Of a stretch of DNA of 64,000 bases, positions 15,935-25,597 are shown in pieces. Position 1 is the first letter of the stretch. The number at the start of each line of letters is the position of its first letter. Origin of the DNA: Gemmobacter nectariphilus DSM 15620 (GTDB lineage Bacteria > Pseudomonadota > Alphaproteobacteria > Rhodobacterales > Rhodobacteraceae); NCBI RefSeq assembly GCF_000429765.1, contig NZ_AUCM01000006.1, positions 186,001 through 250,000 on the forward strand. The letters run 5' to 3'. The notes below the pieces were generated by a model that did no database searches, was not told the DNA's origin, and saw only the letters and a program-made list of their open reading frames with translations. A program made the position numbers and the translations under genes.

Positions 15935-16828
15935 ATGACATCGACCGCCGCCGCCGTCCTGACCATCCAGTGCGAATCCCGCCGCGGCATCGTGGCGGCC
16001 GTCTCGGGCTATCTGGCCGAACAGGGCTGCAACATCACGGATTCGGCGCAATACGACGATCCGGCGACTGGCAGGTTCTTTGCCCGCATCTCGTTCCACC
16101 CGGAAACCGGCGCCACCCTGCCCCAGCTGCGCGACGGCTTTGCCCCCATTGCCGGACGGTTCGGCATGGACTGGGCGATCCACGATGGCGCCGTTCCGGT
16201 CAAGGTGCTGCTGATGGTGTCGAACTTTGGCCACTGCCTGAACGATCTGCTGTATCGCTGGCGCATCGGCGCGCTGCCGGTGGATATCGTGGGGGTGGTG
16301 TCGAACCACCTGACCTATCAGAAGCTGGTGGTGAACCATGACATTCCGTTCCACCACATCAAGGTGACCAAGACCAACAAGCCCGAAGCCGAGGCGCGGC
16401 TTTTGTCGCTGGTCGAGGAGACCGGAACCGAGCTGGTGGTTCTGGCGCGCTACATGCAGATCCTGTCCGATGACATGTGCCGCATGATGTCGGGGCGCAT
16501 CATCAACATCCACCATTCCTTCCTGCCCAGCTTCAAAGGGGCCAACCCCTATAAACAGGCCTTTGACCGCGGGGTGAAGCTGATCGGCGCGACCTCGCAT
16601 TATGTAACCGCCGATCTGGACGAAGGCCCGATCATCGAACAGGACACGGTGCGCGTGACCCATGCGCAATCGCCCGAGGATTATGTCTCGCTGGGGCGCG
16701 AGGTGGAATCCTCGGTGCTGGCGCGGGCGGTTCATGCCCATATCCACCACCGGGTGTTCATCAACGGCAACAAGACGGTGGTGTTCCCGGCCTCGCCCGG
16801 GTCCTATGCGTCCGAGCGGATGGGCTGA
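15935..16828 (+). CDS. purU: Formyltetrahydrofolate deformylase
   Basis: 297-residue PurU, which hydrolyses 10-formyltetrahydrofolate to formate and tetrahydrofolate, balancing the one-carbon pool. The N-terminal ACT domain (about residues 8-80, LTIQCESRRGIVAAVSGYLAEQGCNI) is followed by the formyltransferase-like catalytic domain. The active-site segment NIHHSFLPSFKG and the later DEGPIIEQD are present. The start at 15935 is preferred because the family begins close to the ACT domain and an upstream in-frame start has no support. It follows the kinase gene by 80 bases. Length is typical (about 280-300). Confidence 0.93.
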   Translation: MTSTAAAVLTIQCESRRGIVAAVSGYLAEQGCNITDSAQYDDPATGRFFARISFHPETGATLPQLRDGFAPIAGRFGMDWAIHDGAVPVKVLLMVSNFGHCLNDLLYRWRIGALPVDIVGVVSNHLTYQKLVVNHDIPFHHIKVTKTNKPEAEARLLSLVEETGTELVVLARYMQILSDDMCRMMSGRIINIHHSFLPSFKGANPYKQAFDRGVKLIGATSHYVTADLDEGPIIEQDTVRVTHAQSPEDYVSLGREVESSVLARAVHAHIHHRVFINGNKTVVFPASPGSYASERMG

Positions 16829-16863
16829 CCCTCTGGCCGTGCCGCGCGTGGCAGGCGTCGATT

Positions 16864-16926
16864 GGGTATTTGGGGCAAGATGATGCCAGGCGCGGCGCGG
16901 GATGTCCGGCCGGGAATGGGTATTTG
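16864..16926. repeat. Two copies of a GGGTATTTG intergenic element
   Basis: GGGTATTTG occurs at 16864-16872 and again at 16918-16926 in the gap between purU and the convergent rarA. Similar AT-containing nonamers, direct or inverted, occur at 18338-18348 and 47750-47816, always in intergenic DNA near gene ends. They look like members of a dispersed intergenic element common in this bacterial group. Confidence 0.4.
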
Positions 16927-16950
16927 CAGAAAGGTGAAAGGGCGGCCCGG

Positions 16951-18258
16951 TCAGCCGCCTTGCCGGCGGGCGCGCTGTTTGGCGAACCAGTCGAGGCGCT
17001 TGTGCAATTCACGCTCGAACCCGCGTTCGACCGGGGAATACAGCACCGGGCGCTTCATGCCTTCGGGGAAGTAGTCCTGGCCCGAGAACCCGTCTTCGGC
17101 ATCGTGGTCATAGGCGTAACCGTCGCCATAGCCGAGACCCTTCATCATCTTCGTGGGCGCGTTCAGGATATGCTTGGGCGGCATCAGGCTGCCGCTGTCA
17201 CGGGCCAGGGCGCGGGCAGCCTTGTAGGCGGCATAGGCTGCGTTCGACTTGGGGGCGAGTGCCAGGTAGATCACCGCATTGGCCAGCGCGAGTTCGCCCT
17301 CTGGGCTGCCCAGCCGCTCATAGGTCTGCCAGGCGTCCAGACACAGGCCCTGCGCCTGCGGGTCGGCCATGCCGATGTCTTCGACAGCCATGCGCGTCAG
17401 GCGGCGGGCCAGGAACCGCGGATCCTCGCCCCCTTCGAGCATGCGGGCGAACCAGTAAAGCGCCGCATCGGGATCGGATCCGCGCACCGATTTGTGCAGG
17501 GCCGAGATCAGGTTGTAATGTTCCTCGCCCGACTTGTCGTATTTCGCGGCGCGGCGCATCAGCCGGGTCGACAGGCCCTGACGGTCGAGCGGCGCGGTTT
17601 TCCACGCCGCCACCTGCTCGACAAGGTTGAGCAAGGCCCGGCCATCGCCATCGGCCATGTCCAGCAGGGCCTCGCGCGCCTCGGCCTTGAGAGGTAGGGC
17701 GCGGCCGAGTTCCTTTTCGGCCCGCTGCATCAGGCGTTCCAGATCGGCCAGGCTTAGCCGTTCCAGCACGATCACCTGAGCGCGCGAGAGCAGCGCGGCG
17801 TTCAGTTCAAAGGACGGGTTTTCGGTCGTGGCACCGACCAGGGTGATCGTGCCGTCTTCCATATGGGGCAAGAACCCGTCCTGCTGCGCCTTGTTGAAGC
17901 GGTGGATCTCGTCGACGAACAGCAAGGTGCCCCGGCCCTGGCCGCGGCGCAGGCGCGCGGCCTCGAAGACCTTGCGCAGCTCGGGGACGCCGGTGAAGAT
18001 CGCGCTGATCTGGACAAAGGCCATCTGGCTGCCTTCGGCCAGCAAGCGCGCGATGGTGGTCTTGCCCACCCCCGGCGGACCCCACAGGATCAGGTTCGAC
18101 AGGCTGCCCGCCGCCAGCATGGCGCCCAGCGGGCCATCCGGGGCCAGCACCTTTTCCTGACCGATCACCTCGGACAGATGCTTGGGCCGCAGCCTGTCGG
18201 CCAAGGGGCGCGGCGCCTCGGCGGATGGGCGGGGGACAGAGTCGAACAGGTCGGTCAT
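16951..18258 (-). CDS. rarA: Replication-associated recombination ATPase RarA (MgsA)
   Basis: 435-residue AAA+ ATPase of the RarA/MgsA/WRNIP1 family that works at stalled replication forks. Walker A is GPPGVGKT near residue 60 and Walker B is LLFVDEIHRF near residue 115, followed by sensor motifs (GATTENPSF). The C-terminal part contains the tetramerisation region with the family motif FARMLEGGEDPRFLARRL and NAVIYLALAPKSNAAYAA. It faces purU, and its promoter region (18259-18438) shows no clear motif. Assignment is secure. Confidence 0.95.
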   Translation of the reverse strand: MTDLFDSVPRPSAEAPRPLADRLRPKHLSEVIGQEKVLAPDGPLGAMLAAGSLSNLILWGPPGVGKTTIARLLAEGSQMAFVQISAIFTGVPELRKVFEAARLRRGQGRGTLLFVDEIHRFNKAQQDGFLPHMEDGTITLVGATTENPSFELNAALLSRAQVIVLERLSLADLERLMQRAEKELGRALPLKAEAREALLDMADGDGRALLNLVEQVAAWKTAPLDRQGLSTRLMRRAAKYDKSGEEHYNLISALHKSVRGSDPDAALYWFARMLEGGEDPRFLARRLTRMAVEDIGMADPQAQGLCLDAWQTYERLGSPEGELALANAVIYLALAPKSNAAYAAYKAARALARDSGSLMPPKHILNAPTKMMKGLGYGDGYAYDHDAEDGFSGQDYFPEGMKRPVLYSPVERGFERELHKRLDWFAKQRARRQGG

Positions 18259-18438
18259 GCCGCCAGAGTACGCCTGTGCCGAAGCCGCCGCCAGTGTCGC
18301 CGGTATCTACGGCCCGCGTCTTTCGACTTGTGAAAATATCCCTCTGGGGGATGCCGATTGTTCGCCGTTGGTTCAAGAACCAATCGGCACGGGGTGTGCC
18401 CCCCGCCATGCACTGACCGCGCGCGCACCGGCTAAGGT

Positions 18439-18651
18439 TCAGCGCCCCATCCGGCGCGAGATGCGCGCGGCGCGGCGGGCCAGCTTGACCGTCTCGCGCC
18501 CCTTACGAGCCATGTCGCGTTCGTGCTGGCTCATCTGGCTGGCCGGCTTGCCCTTGCCTGCCGCCATGTCGATCCCCTTGCGGATACCCCAGTTGGTCGC
18601 ACGACGCAGGAACATGCGGCTGATCATGTTGATGATGCTGTCGAAATTCAT
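18439..18651 (-). CDS. Small conserved basic protein, hypothetical
   Basis: 70-residue, strongly basic protein (MNFDSIINMISRMFLRRATN start, RRAARISRRMGR end). It has one N-terminal amphipathic helix and a lysine/arginine-rich C-terminus. A GGGAG stretch precedes the start. It lies 10 bases after scpB in the same direction, at the tail of the argS-scpAB operon. No domain is recognised; it may bind nucleic acid or membrane, which is only a guess from charge. Confidence 0.6.
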   Translation of the reverse strand: MNFDSIINMISRMFLRRATNWGIRKGIDMAAGKGKPASQMSQHERDMARKGRETVKLARRAARISRRMGR

Positions 18652-18661
18652 GCCCTACTCC

Positions 18662-19303
18662 CTAATCCTCGAACATCTCGGCCTGGCCGGTGTCGGGTGT
18701 TTCCTCATCCGTCGCGGGCTCGACCCCCGGCATGGCGCGGGCGTCCAGCAGACCGGCGGCCCGCAGCTCGCGCAGCCCCGGCAGATCGCGCGGGGATTCA
18801 AGGCCGAAGTGGTCAAGGAACTGATCCGTCACGACAAAGGTGACCGGCCGGCCCGGCGACATGCGGCGCCGACCCAGCCGGATCCATTCCAGCTCCAGCA
18901 GCTGATCTATCGTGCCACGAGAGACGGCAACGCCGCGGATCTCCTCGATCTCGGCGCGGGTGACGGGTTGGTGATAGGCGACGATGGCCAGGGTCTCGAT
19001 CGCTGCACGCGACAGCTTGCGCGTCTCCACCTGTTCCTTTTGCATCAGGTGGCCCAGATCGGGCGCGGTGCGAAAACACCAGCCTTCGCCCACCCGCATC
19101 AGGCGCACCCCGCGCCCCTCATAGCGGCGGCGCAGGTGGGCCAGCGCCTCGATCGGGTCGCAGCCGACGGGCATGCGGTTCGCCAGCTCCACCACCGTCA
19201 CCGGATCGACGGCCGCGAACAGGATCGCCTCGACCATGCGCTCTTGCTCGCCCATGGGCGGGGCGGCGAACAGCGAGGGGGAATCGTCGGAACGGTCGGT
19301 CAC
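18662..19303 (-). CDS. scpB: Segregation and condensation protein B
   Basis: 213-residue ScpB, which with ScpA and SMC forms the chromosome condensin. Two winged-helix domains are expected. The segment RKLSRAAIETLAIVAYHQPVTRAEIEEIRGV, followed by RGTIDQLLELEWIRLGRRR, is diagnostic. It starts with GTG, overlapping the scpA stop by 4 bases (GTGA). The acidic C-terminal tail (residues about 190-213) is variable in the family. Confidence 0.95.
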   Translation of the reverse strand: MTDRSDDSPSLFAAPPMGEQERMVEAILFAAVDPVTVVELANRMPVGCDPIEALAHLRRRYEGRGVRLMRVGEGWCFRTAPDLGHLMQKEQVETRKLSRAAIETLAIVAYHQPVTRAEIEEIRGVAVSRGTIDQLLELEWIRLGRRRMSPGRPVTFVVTDQFLDHFGLESPRDLPGLRELRAAGLLDARAMPGVEPATDEETPDTGQAEMFED

Positions 19304-20097
19304 TGGGGCTTCACCCGGATTCGCAGGGGCGCAAAGGTTTCGGACTGTTGTATCTGCACCGCCCCCTGTTTGGCGAGTTCCAGCGAAGCCGCGAAATGCG
19401 CCGCCGTGGCCGACCGGCGCCGCGTCGGATCACCCTTCCAGTCGTCGGGCAGGAATTCCATCAGCGTCACCCATTCGCCCGCATAGCCCAGAAGGCCGCG
19501 CAGCCGGTCCAGCGCCTGTTCCATCGTGTAGACGTTCTTGCGATCGAACGCATAGGGGCGGAATTCGTCGCGGGTGCGGATGCGGGCATAGGCCTGCATC
19601 AGATCCAGCAAGGTCGCCGTATAACGCACCTTGCGCACATGAGAGAATTTCTCGGGCGCGCCGCGCACGAAGAAATCGCGCCCCAGCTGATCGCGCGCCA
19701 TCAGGTTGGCCGCCGCCTCGCGCATCGCCTGCAGACGTTCCAGCTGCCAGGCCAGGTGGGCGGCCAGATCCTCGGCGCTGGGGCCTTCTTCCTCGGGGTC
19801 GGGGGGCAGCAGCAGGCGGGATTTCAGAAAGGCCAGCCAGGCCGCCATCACCAGATAATCCGCCGCCAGTTCGATCCGAAGCGCGCGGGCATGTTCGACA
19901 AAGGCCAGATACTGTTCCGCAAGTTGCAGCACCGAGATGCGGCGCAGGTCCACCTTTTGCGTGCGCGAGAGGGTCAGCAGCAGGTCAAGCGGCCCCTCGA
20001 ACCCGTCCACATCGACGATCAGCGCCTCGGCCGCCAGCCGTTCGGGCACCGACAGCGCCGGGCCTTCGGGAAAATCAAGCGACGGCTGTTCAGCCAT
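19300..20097 (-). CDS. scpA: Segregation and condensation protein A
   Basis: 265-residue kleisin subunit of the SMC condensin. The N-terminal motif FEGPLDLLLTLSRTQKVDL near residue 35 is the ScpA signature that contacts the SMC neck; the C-terminal winged helix contacts the SMC head. ATG at 20097 is taken as the start; a TTG four codons upstream is possible. The first bases overlap the end of nagZ by 8, and its end overlaps scpB by 4. Confidence 0.95.
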   Translation of the reverse strand: MAEQPSLDFPEGPALSVPERLAAEALIVDVDGFEGPLDLLLTLSRTQKVDLRRISVLQLAEQYLAFVEHARALRIELAADYLVMAAWLAFLKSRLLLPPDPEEEGPSAEDLAAHLAWQLERLQAMREAAANLMARDQLGRDFFVRGAPEKFSHVRKVRYTATLLDLMQAYARIRTRDEFRPYAFDRKNVYTMEQALDRLRGLLGYAGEWVTLMEFLPDDWKGDPTRRRSATAAHFAASLELAKQGAVQIQQSETFAPLRIRVKPQ

Positions 20098-21091
20098 GAT
20101 GGGTGGCAAGGGGTCCGGTCATGGCGGAAAGGTCGGCGGCAAGGGCGGCAAAGTCAACGCTTTCCGGCATGCGGCGGGCGGCAAGGGCCTGTTCGCATCG
20201 GGCCAGCGCCGCCCCGGTCAGCAGACCCGCGCCTTCGGCGGCCTGGGCAAAGCCCTCGATCCCGTCGTTGCAGTGCAGGACCAGATCGCAGCCTGCCGCC
20301 ACGGCCCCGGCGGCGCGGTCGCGGATCGGCCCGGTCAGCGCGCCCATGCCGATATCGTCGGTCATGATGGCACCGGCAAAGCCCCAGTCCTTACGCATCA
20401 TCGCAAGCGCTGCGGGGTTCATGGTGGCCGGCAGATCGCCCAGGAACGGCAGGCGGATATGGGCGGTCATGCCAAGTGGCAGATCGGCCAGCGCCTTGAA
20501 GGGGGCGAAATCCGTCGTCTCCAGCGCTGCGCGGGGCTGGTCGATCAGCGGGGTTTCAAGGTGGCTGTCCTGGGTTGCCCGGCCATGGCCCGGCATGTGC
20601 TTCACCACTGGCAGAACACCGCCCGTCAGCAGCCCGTCGGCAAGCGCGCGGGCGTTCGCCGCAACCTCGGCCACCGTGGTCCCCATGCAGCGGCTGCGCA
20701 GAAAGGGGTGCGTTTCCGGCCAGGCCAGATCGGCACAGGGGGCAAAGTTGCCGTCGATCCCCACCGCGCGCAGTTCCGCCGCCAGCATCCGCCCGCGCAG
20801 ATGAAAACTGGCCGGGCCAAAGCGGGCCTGATCCAGCGGCGGGGCATAGTCGTGCCAATGGGGCGCGCGCAGACGTTGCACCCGCCCGCCTTCCTGATCG
20901 ACAAAGATCGGCGCATCCCGCCCCACCGCCGCGCGCAGATCGCCGGTCAGGCGGCGCAGCTGGTCCGGTGTTTCGACATTGCGGGCGAACAGCACAAAGC
21001 CCCAAGGCGCGGCATCGCGAAAGAACGCCGCCTCGGGGGCCCCAAGTTCAGCCCCCTGAACGCCCAGAATGCAGGCCGAAAGCTGGCTCAC
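20090..21091 (-). CDS. nagZ: Beta-N-acetylhexosaminidase NagZ (GH3)
   Basis: 333-residue glycoside hydrolase family 3 enzyme that removes N-acetylglucosamine from anhydromuropeptides in cytoplasmic cell-wall recycling. The conserved KHMPGHGRATQDSH loop carries the Asp/His acid-base dyad, and the catalytic nucleophile is the aspartate in MTDDIGMGAL. It starts with GTG, overlapping the SPOR-protein stop by 4 bases, and no signal peptide is present. It shares an operon with argS and scpAB, a common arrangement in Rhodobacterales. Confidence 0.93.
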   Translation of the reverse strand: MSQLSACILGVQGAELGAPEAAFFRDAAPWGFVLFARNVETPDQLRRLTGDLRAAVGRDAPIFVDQEGGRVQRLRAPHWHDYAPPLDQARFGPASFHLRGRMLAAELRAVGIDGNFAPCADLAWPETHPFLRSRCMGTTVAEVAANARALADGLLTGGVLPVVKHMPGHGRATQDSHLETPLIDQPRAALETTDFAPFKALADLPLGMTAHIRLPFLGDLPATMNPAALAMMRKDWGFAGAIMTDDIGMGALTGPIRDRAAGAVAAGCDLVLHCNDGIEGFAQAAEGAGLLTGAALARCEQALAARRMPESVDFAALAADLSAMTGPLATHHG

Positions 21092-21957
21092 CGCACGGTG
21101 ACCGGGTTGCAGCGCAGATCACCTGCCTCGATGGCGGAACAGAACCGTCGGCTGTCGTCCTCGGAGTCAAAGCCCTGGACGCGCAGGCGGTAGAACTGGC
21201 GTCCTGCGGCATTGGCGGGCTGGATGATGCGGTTCTTGCCCTCGAACAAGGCAGGATGCAGGGCGGCGACACGCGCCCATTCCTGACGCGCGCTGGCCAT
21301 GTCGTCAAACGCGCCGATCTGCGCCAGCCGCGTTCCGGCGGTCAGGCTTGTCGGGTCGATCTCGGTGGCAACCGGCGCCTCGGCGGAAACCCGGGCGGCG
21401 TTGGTGATGATCCCGGCCACCTGGCCAGGACGCGGCATCGGGCGGGGCGATCGCTGGACGACATTGCCGGGCAGCGGGGGGCTATCGTCGGCCGCAACCG
21501 CATCCTCGGCGGCGATTTCCGCAGCCGCCTGGCGCGCCAGCTCCTCGGCCAGTGCAAGGGTGCGGGCCAAGGTATCGGCCTCGGTCGGCTGTTCGGGGGC
21601 AGCGGCGCCAATGCCTGGCGCATCGTCATCTTCCAGCCCCACCGGGGGTTCGGCCAGAACGATCTGGTCCGGCACCTCGCCCGCCGTGCCCTCGGCCGCG
21701 ATGCGGTTGACCGACAGGCCGACATGCGCGGCGATCTTGCCGCCCGCATCGTCAGGGGCCACGCGCACCGGACCTTCCATCGCGATGATCACCGGCACGC
21801 CATTCGCATCGCGCACCGCCAGCCGATAGCCCCAGACCGCAACGCCCGCCACAAGTGCAAGCGTAGAGATCGCCCCGGCAATGTTCAAAAACCGGCTCAT
21901 CGTCGCGCGGGGCGCATAAGCCCCGGCCACGAATTCATCGAAATTCGCTTCCGCCAT
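21088..21957 (-). CDS. SPOR-domain membrane protein
   Basis: 289-residue protein with a short cytoplasmic N-terminus, a membrane helix near residues 25-45 (NIAGAISTLALVAGVAVWGY), a long proline/alanine/acidic linker, and a C-terminal SPOR domain. In the SPOR domain, TRLAQIGAFDDMASARQEWARV and YRLRVQGFDSEDDSRRFCSAI are clear. SPOR domains bind denuded peptidoglycan at division sites, so it is a candidate cell-division protein. It sits between argS and nagZ in the same direction. Confidence 0.85.
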   Translation of the reverse strand: MAEANFDEFVAGAYAPRATMSRFLNIAGAISTLALVAGVAVWGYRLAVRDANGVPVIIAMEGPVRVAPDDAGGKIAAHVGLSVNRIAAEGTAGEVPDQIVLAEPPVGLEDDDAPGIGAAAPEQPTEADTLARTLALAEELARQAAAEIAAEDAVAADDSPPLPGNVVQRSPRPMPRPGQVAGIITNAARVSAEAPVATEIDPTSLTAGTRLAQIGAFDDMASARQEWARVAALHPALFEGKNRIIQPANAAGRQFYRLRVQGFDSEDDSRRFCSAIEAGDLRCNPVTVR

Positions 21958-22046
21958 GTCCTGCTCCGCCTGCGACGGGGCTGGCCCCGCCGGTCACGGG
22001 GTTTCCCCCGCGCTTGCCTGTGTCAGACCGGACGCGGCGCCTGTGA

Positions 22047-23780
22047 TCAGCGCATTTCTTCGACCGGCTTGACGCCCAGAATAGCAAGACCGGCGCGAAT
22101 GACAACGCCCGTGGCCCGGACAAGGGCGATTTTCGCCTGCGTTTGTGCCGGATCTTCCTGCACGAAACGCAACGAAAGCTCGTCATTGCCGCGATTCCAC
22201 AGCCCGTGGAAGTCGGATGCCAGTTCATACAGGTAGAAGGCCACGCGGTGCGGTTCATTCGCGCGGGCGGCGATTTCCACCAGACGCGGCCATTCCGCCA
22301 GCTTGCCGACCAGCGCCAGCTCTGCCGGATGGGCGATCAGCGACAGATCGACCGCTGCATCATCCACCGCAACGCCCGCCTCGGCCGCCTTGCGCAGCAC
22401 GGAATTCACCCGGGCATTGGCGTATTGCACATAAAAGACCGGGTTGTCCTTGGACTGTTCCAGCACCTTGTCGAAGTCGAAGTCCAGCGCGACATCGTTC
22501 TTGCGGGTCAGCATGATGAAGCGGGTGACATCGGCGCCCGCCAGTTCCACCACATCGCGCAGCGTGACAAAGGTGCCGGCGCGCTTGGACATCTTGAAGG
22601 GCTCGCCGTTCTTCCACAGCTTGACCAGCTGGATCAGCTTGATGTCCAGCGGCACCTTGCCCCCGGACAGCGCCGAAACCGCCGCCTTCATCCGTTTGAC
22701 ATAGCCGCCATGGTCGGCGCCGAAAATGTCGATCAGCTCGTCAAAGCCGCGTTTCACCTTGTCGTAGTGATAGGCGATGTCGGGGGCGAAATAGGTCCAG
22801 CTGCCATCCGATTTCATCACCGGGCGGTCCACGTCGTCACCATGCAGGGTGCTGCGGAACAGGGTCTGCTCGCGCGGCTCCCAATCCTCGGGGGTCTTGC
22901 CCTTGGGCGGCTCCAGCACGCCCTCATAGATCAGGCCCTTGTCGCGCAGTTCGGCCAGGGCGGCTTCGATCTTGCCGGTGCCATACAGCGATTTTTCGCT
23001 GGAATAGACATCCATCGCCACGCCCAGCGCCGCCAGATCCTCGCGGATCATCTGCATCATCATGTCGGTGGCAAACTCGCGCACGTCGGCCAGCCAGTCC
23101 TGTTCCGGCTTGTCCAGCAGGCTTGCGCCGTATTTCGCCTTCAGCGCCTCGCCCACCGGGATCAGGTAATCGCCGGGATACAGCCCTTCGCGGATCTCGG
23201 GCGACAGGCCATTGGCCTCTCGGTAGCGTTCAAAGGCGGATCGGGCCAGAACATCGACCTGCGCGCCGCCATCGTTGATGTAATATTCGCGCGTCACGTC
23301 CCAGCCGGCAAAGGCAAGCAGGTTCGACAGCGCATCGCCCACGACCGCCCCGCGCACATGGCCCACATGCATCGGGCCGGTCGGGTTGGCCGAGACGAAT
23401 TCGACGTTGACCTTGCGGCCCTGCCCGATGGCCGAACGGCCATAATCGCCATCCGCCCTGAGGATCGCCGCGATCTGCGCCTGCCACACGGCGGGCGCCA
23501 GGCGCAGGTTCAGAAAGCCGGGGCCGGCCACTTCGGCGCTGGCGATGCGCGGATCGGCGGCCAGCCGGGCGGCCAGCGCATCCGCGATCACGCGGGGGGC
23601 CTTGCCAGCCGGTTTCGCCAGCACCATCGCGGCATTGGTGGCCATGTCGCCATGGGCCGGATCGCGCGGCGGTTCCACCGCGATATTGCCGCGGTCGAGA
23701 CCGGCGGGCAGCGTTCCTTCGGCTTCCAGCGTGTCGAGCGCGGCCAGCACGGCGGCGCGAAATTCTTCGAACAGGTTCAT
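22047..23780 (-). CDS. argS: Arginyl-tRNA synthetase
   Basis: 577-residue class I aminoacyl-tRNA synthetase charging tRNA-Arg. The N-terminal additional domain precedes the HIGH motif, here [20 protein letters not shown] near residue 130. The KMSKS-like sequence [11 protein letters not shown] is intact, and the C-terminal DALR anticodon-binding domain ends the protein. GAGGAA lies upstream of the ATG. It leads the argS-SPOR-nagZ-scpA-scpB operon. Confidence 0.97.
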   Translation of the reverse strand: MNLFEEFRAAVLAALDTLEAEGTLPAGLDRGNIAVEPPRDPAHGDMATNAAMVLAKPAGKAPRVIADALAARLAADPRIASAEVAGPGFLNLRLAPAVWQAQIAAILRADGDYGRSAIGQGRKVNVEFVSANPTGPMHVGHVRGAVVGDALSNLLAFAGWDVTREYYINDGGAQVDVLARSAFERYREANGLSPEIREGLYPGDYLIPVGEALKAKYGASLLDKPEQDWLADVREFATDMMMQMIREDLAALGVAMDVYSSEKSLYGTGKIEAALAELRDKGLIYEGVLEPPKGKTPEDWEPREQTLFRSTLHGDDVDRPVMKSDGSWTYFAPDIAYHYDKVKRGFDELIDIFGADHGGYVKRMKAAVSALSGGKVPLDIKLIQLVKLWKNGEPFKMSKRAGTFVTLRDVVELAGADVTRFIMLTRKNDVALDFDFDKVLEQSKDNPVFYVQYANARVNSVLRKAAEAGVAVDDAAVDLSLIAHPAELALVGKLAEWPRLVEIAARANEPHRVAFYLYELASDFHGLWNRGNDELSLRFVQEDPAQTQAKIALVRATGVVIRAGLAILGVKPVEEMR

Positions 23781-24123
23781 GATCTGCTTCCTCGGGATGT
23801 GCGGGGTTTAACCCGAGGCAGGCGTCAGGGCAACGGGGCTTGCCTGCAAAGGCCGCAAGGGCGCCAGCCGACGATTTCCGCCGCCCCTTGGTGACCCGAG
23901 GGCAAGTTCACATATGTGATTGTCATTTTCATCGCGAAATCATGTGATTCCAATGACATGAGGGCCAGAGGCCCCTTGGGGGCCAGCCCTGTCGGACCTT
24001 GCCACATCACGCACCGCCCCTATCATCAACCGTGGGAGAAGGAGAGGCAGAACCACCCCGACATCGTGGGCCCCCGGCATATTGCCGCAGCGCCGTTCTG
24101 CCTGCATCAGTTTGGAGATCAAG
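23781..24123. other. Intergenic region between argS and tctC, with palindromes
   Basis: 343 bases without a gene between divergent argS and tctC. The AT-richer centre holds TCACATATGTGA at 23908-23919, a perfect 12-base palindrome. It also holds ATCATGTGAT at 23939-23948, and the octamer ATGTGATT occurs directly repeated at 23914 and 23942. These look like operator sites for the tctCBA operon; the regulator is unknown. Confidence 0.5.
23908..23919. promoter_or_regulatory. Perfect palindrome upstream of tctC (candidate operator)
   Basis: TCACATATGTGA is a perfect dyad about 205 bases before the tctC start, and a partial copy follows 28 bases later in the same direction. Its centre-out order is the reverse of a CRP/FNR box. 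The DNA-binding protein cannot be named from sequence. Confidence 0.4.
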
Positions 24124-25080
24124 ATGAAAGCACCGCTTCTGGCGCTTGGCCTTGTCATGGCCGCAGCTGGCCTTGCCAAGGCCGAATATCCCGACCGCCC
24201 CGTCACCTGGATCGTGCCGTTCTCGGCCGGCGGCGTGACCGACATTTCCTCGCGCAAGCTGGCCGAGGTGCTGACCGAACAGCTTGGCCAGCCGGTGATC
24301 GTGACCAACAAGCCCGGCGCGGGCGGTCTGGTCGGCACCAAAGAGGCGCAAGGCGCGGCCCCCGATGGCTATACGGTGCTTTATGGATCCTCGGGTCCGT
24401 TCGGGATCATCCCCGCGCTTAGCCCGGAAAAGCTGACCTATGATCCGCTCAAGGATTTCGAGGTGATCCGGGGCGTCTCGGCCTCGCCGCAGATGATCGT
24501 GACCCATGCGGATGCGCCGTTCAGCACCATCGCGGAACTGGTGGATTACGCCAAGGCGAACCCCGGCAAGCTGAACTTCGGCTCGCCCGGCATCGGCACG
24601 GCCCAGCATCTGGCGGGCGAGCTGTTCAACAAGGCGACCGGCGCCGACATGACGCATGTGCCCTACAAGGCCGGCACCTCGCAGATGGTCGACCTGGCGT
24701 CGGGGGTTCTGGACCTGTCCTTCGAATATTCGCCGATCGTGAAGCCCTATGTCGAAGAGGGCAAGATGAAGATCCTTGGCACCACCGGGCGCGAGCGTAT
24801 CGCCACCTATCCCGACGCGCAAACGGTGGTCGAGGCAGGCTATCCCGATGCGGTGAACATGGGCTGGACCTTCCTTGGCGTGCCCGCTGGCACCCCGGCC
24901 GAAATCCGCGCCAGGCTGGAAACCGCGATGAACGCGGTGATGGCGGATCAGCGTATCGCCGACATGATCCGCACTGGCGGGCAGATCGTCGTGCCCGCCG
25001 TGGGCGAGACCGAGGGCAAGGCCTTCATCCAGGCCGAAATCGCCAAGTTCAAGGCCGCCGGCGGCGCGGTTTCGAACTGA
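24124..25080 (+). CDS. tctC: Tripartite tricarboxylate transporter substrate-binding protein (TctC/Bug family)
   Basis: 318-residue periplasmic binding protein. A signal peptide (residues 1-20, ending AKA before EYPDRP) is followed by the Bug-family opening VTWIVPFSAGGVTD. Other family signatures are NKPGAGGLVGTKEAQGAAPDGYT, the NFGSPGIGTAQHL segment and VPYKAG. Members bind carboxylates such as citrate or aromatic acids. GGAG lies 6 bases before the ATG. tctB and tctA follow, so the full three-part importer is present. Ligand cannot be deduced. Confidence 0.93.
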   Translation: MKAPLLALGLVMAAAGLAKAEYPDRPVTWIVPFSAGGVTDISSRKLAEVLTEQLGQPVIVTNKPGAGGLVGTKEAQGAAPDGYTVLYGSSGPFGIIPALSPEKLTYDPLKDFEVIRGVSASPQMIVTHADAPFSTIAELVDYAKANPGKLNFGSPGIGTAQHLAGELFNKATGADMTHVPYKAGTSQMVDLASGVLDLSFEYSPIVKPYVEEGKMKILGTTGRERIATYPDAQTVVEAGYPDAVNMGWTFLGVPAGTPAEIRARLETAMNAVMADQRIADMIRTGGQIVVPAVGETEGKAFIQAEIAKFKAAGGAVSN

Positions 25081-25149
25081 CGCCCTGAACCGGGGACATG
25101 GCCGCGGGCCGATCGGCCCGCCGCCCATCTGATTGCAGGAGGGTGCGCG

Positions 25150-25587
25150 GTGCGACGCGATACCATCGTTGGCCTGACCTTTCTGGCCATTGCGGCGTTC
25201 TTCGCCTTTTTCGGCAGCCAGCTGACCATTGGCACCGCTGCCCGGATGAACGCGGGCTATGTGCCGGTGCTGGGGGCGGTGCTTCTGGGGGCGTTGGGCG
25301 CGGTAATCCTGGGGCAGGATCTGCTGCGGCGCACCCCCGAGCCGATCGCCCGCATCAACTGGCGCGGGCTGATCTGCGTGGCGGCGGGCATCCTGGTCTT
25401 TGCCTATACGCTGCGCCCGCTTGGCCTGCCGCTGGCGTCGGTGCTGCTGGTGCTGATCGGCTGTCTTGCCGAACGTCCGATTCGCCCAGTGCAGGCGCTG
25501 GCGCTGGGGGTGTTCCTGGCCGCCGCCTCCAGCCTGATCTTTGTGGGCGGGATCGGCCTGCAACTGCCGCTCTGGCCAACGCTGTAG
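25150..25587 (+). CDS. tctB: TctB family small permease subunit
   Basis: 145-residue inner-membrane protein with four predicted helices, the small permease of the tripartite tricarboxylate transporter. The N-terminus (RRDTIVGLTFLAIAAFFAFF) and the GTAARMNAGYVPVLGAVLLG segment are typical TctB features. Translation starts at GTG 25150, with AGGAGGG 6 bases upstream. It lies 69 bases after tctC and 10 before tctA. Confidence 0.9.
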   Translation: MRRDTIVGLTFLAIAAFFAFFGSQLTIGTAARMNAGYVPVLGAVLLGALGAVILGQDLLRRTPEPIARINWRGLICVAAGILVFAYTLRPLGLPLASVLLVLIGCLAERPIRPVQALALGVFLAAASSLIFVGGIGLQLPLWPTL

Positions 25588-25597
25588 GGGGCCGGGC

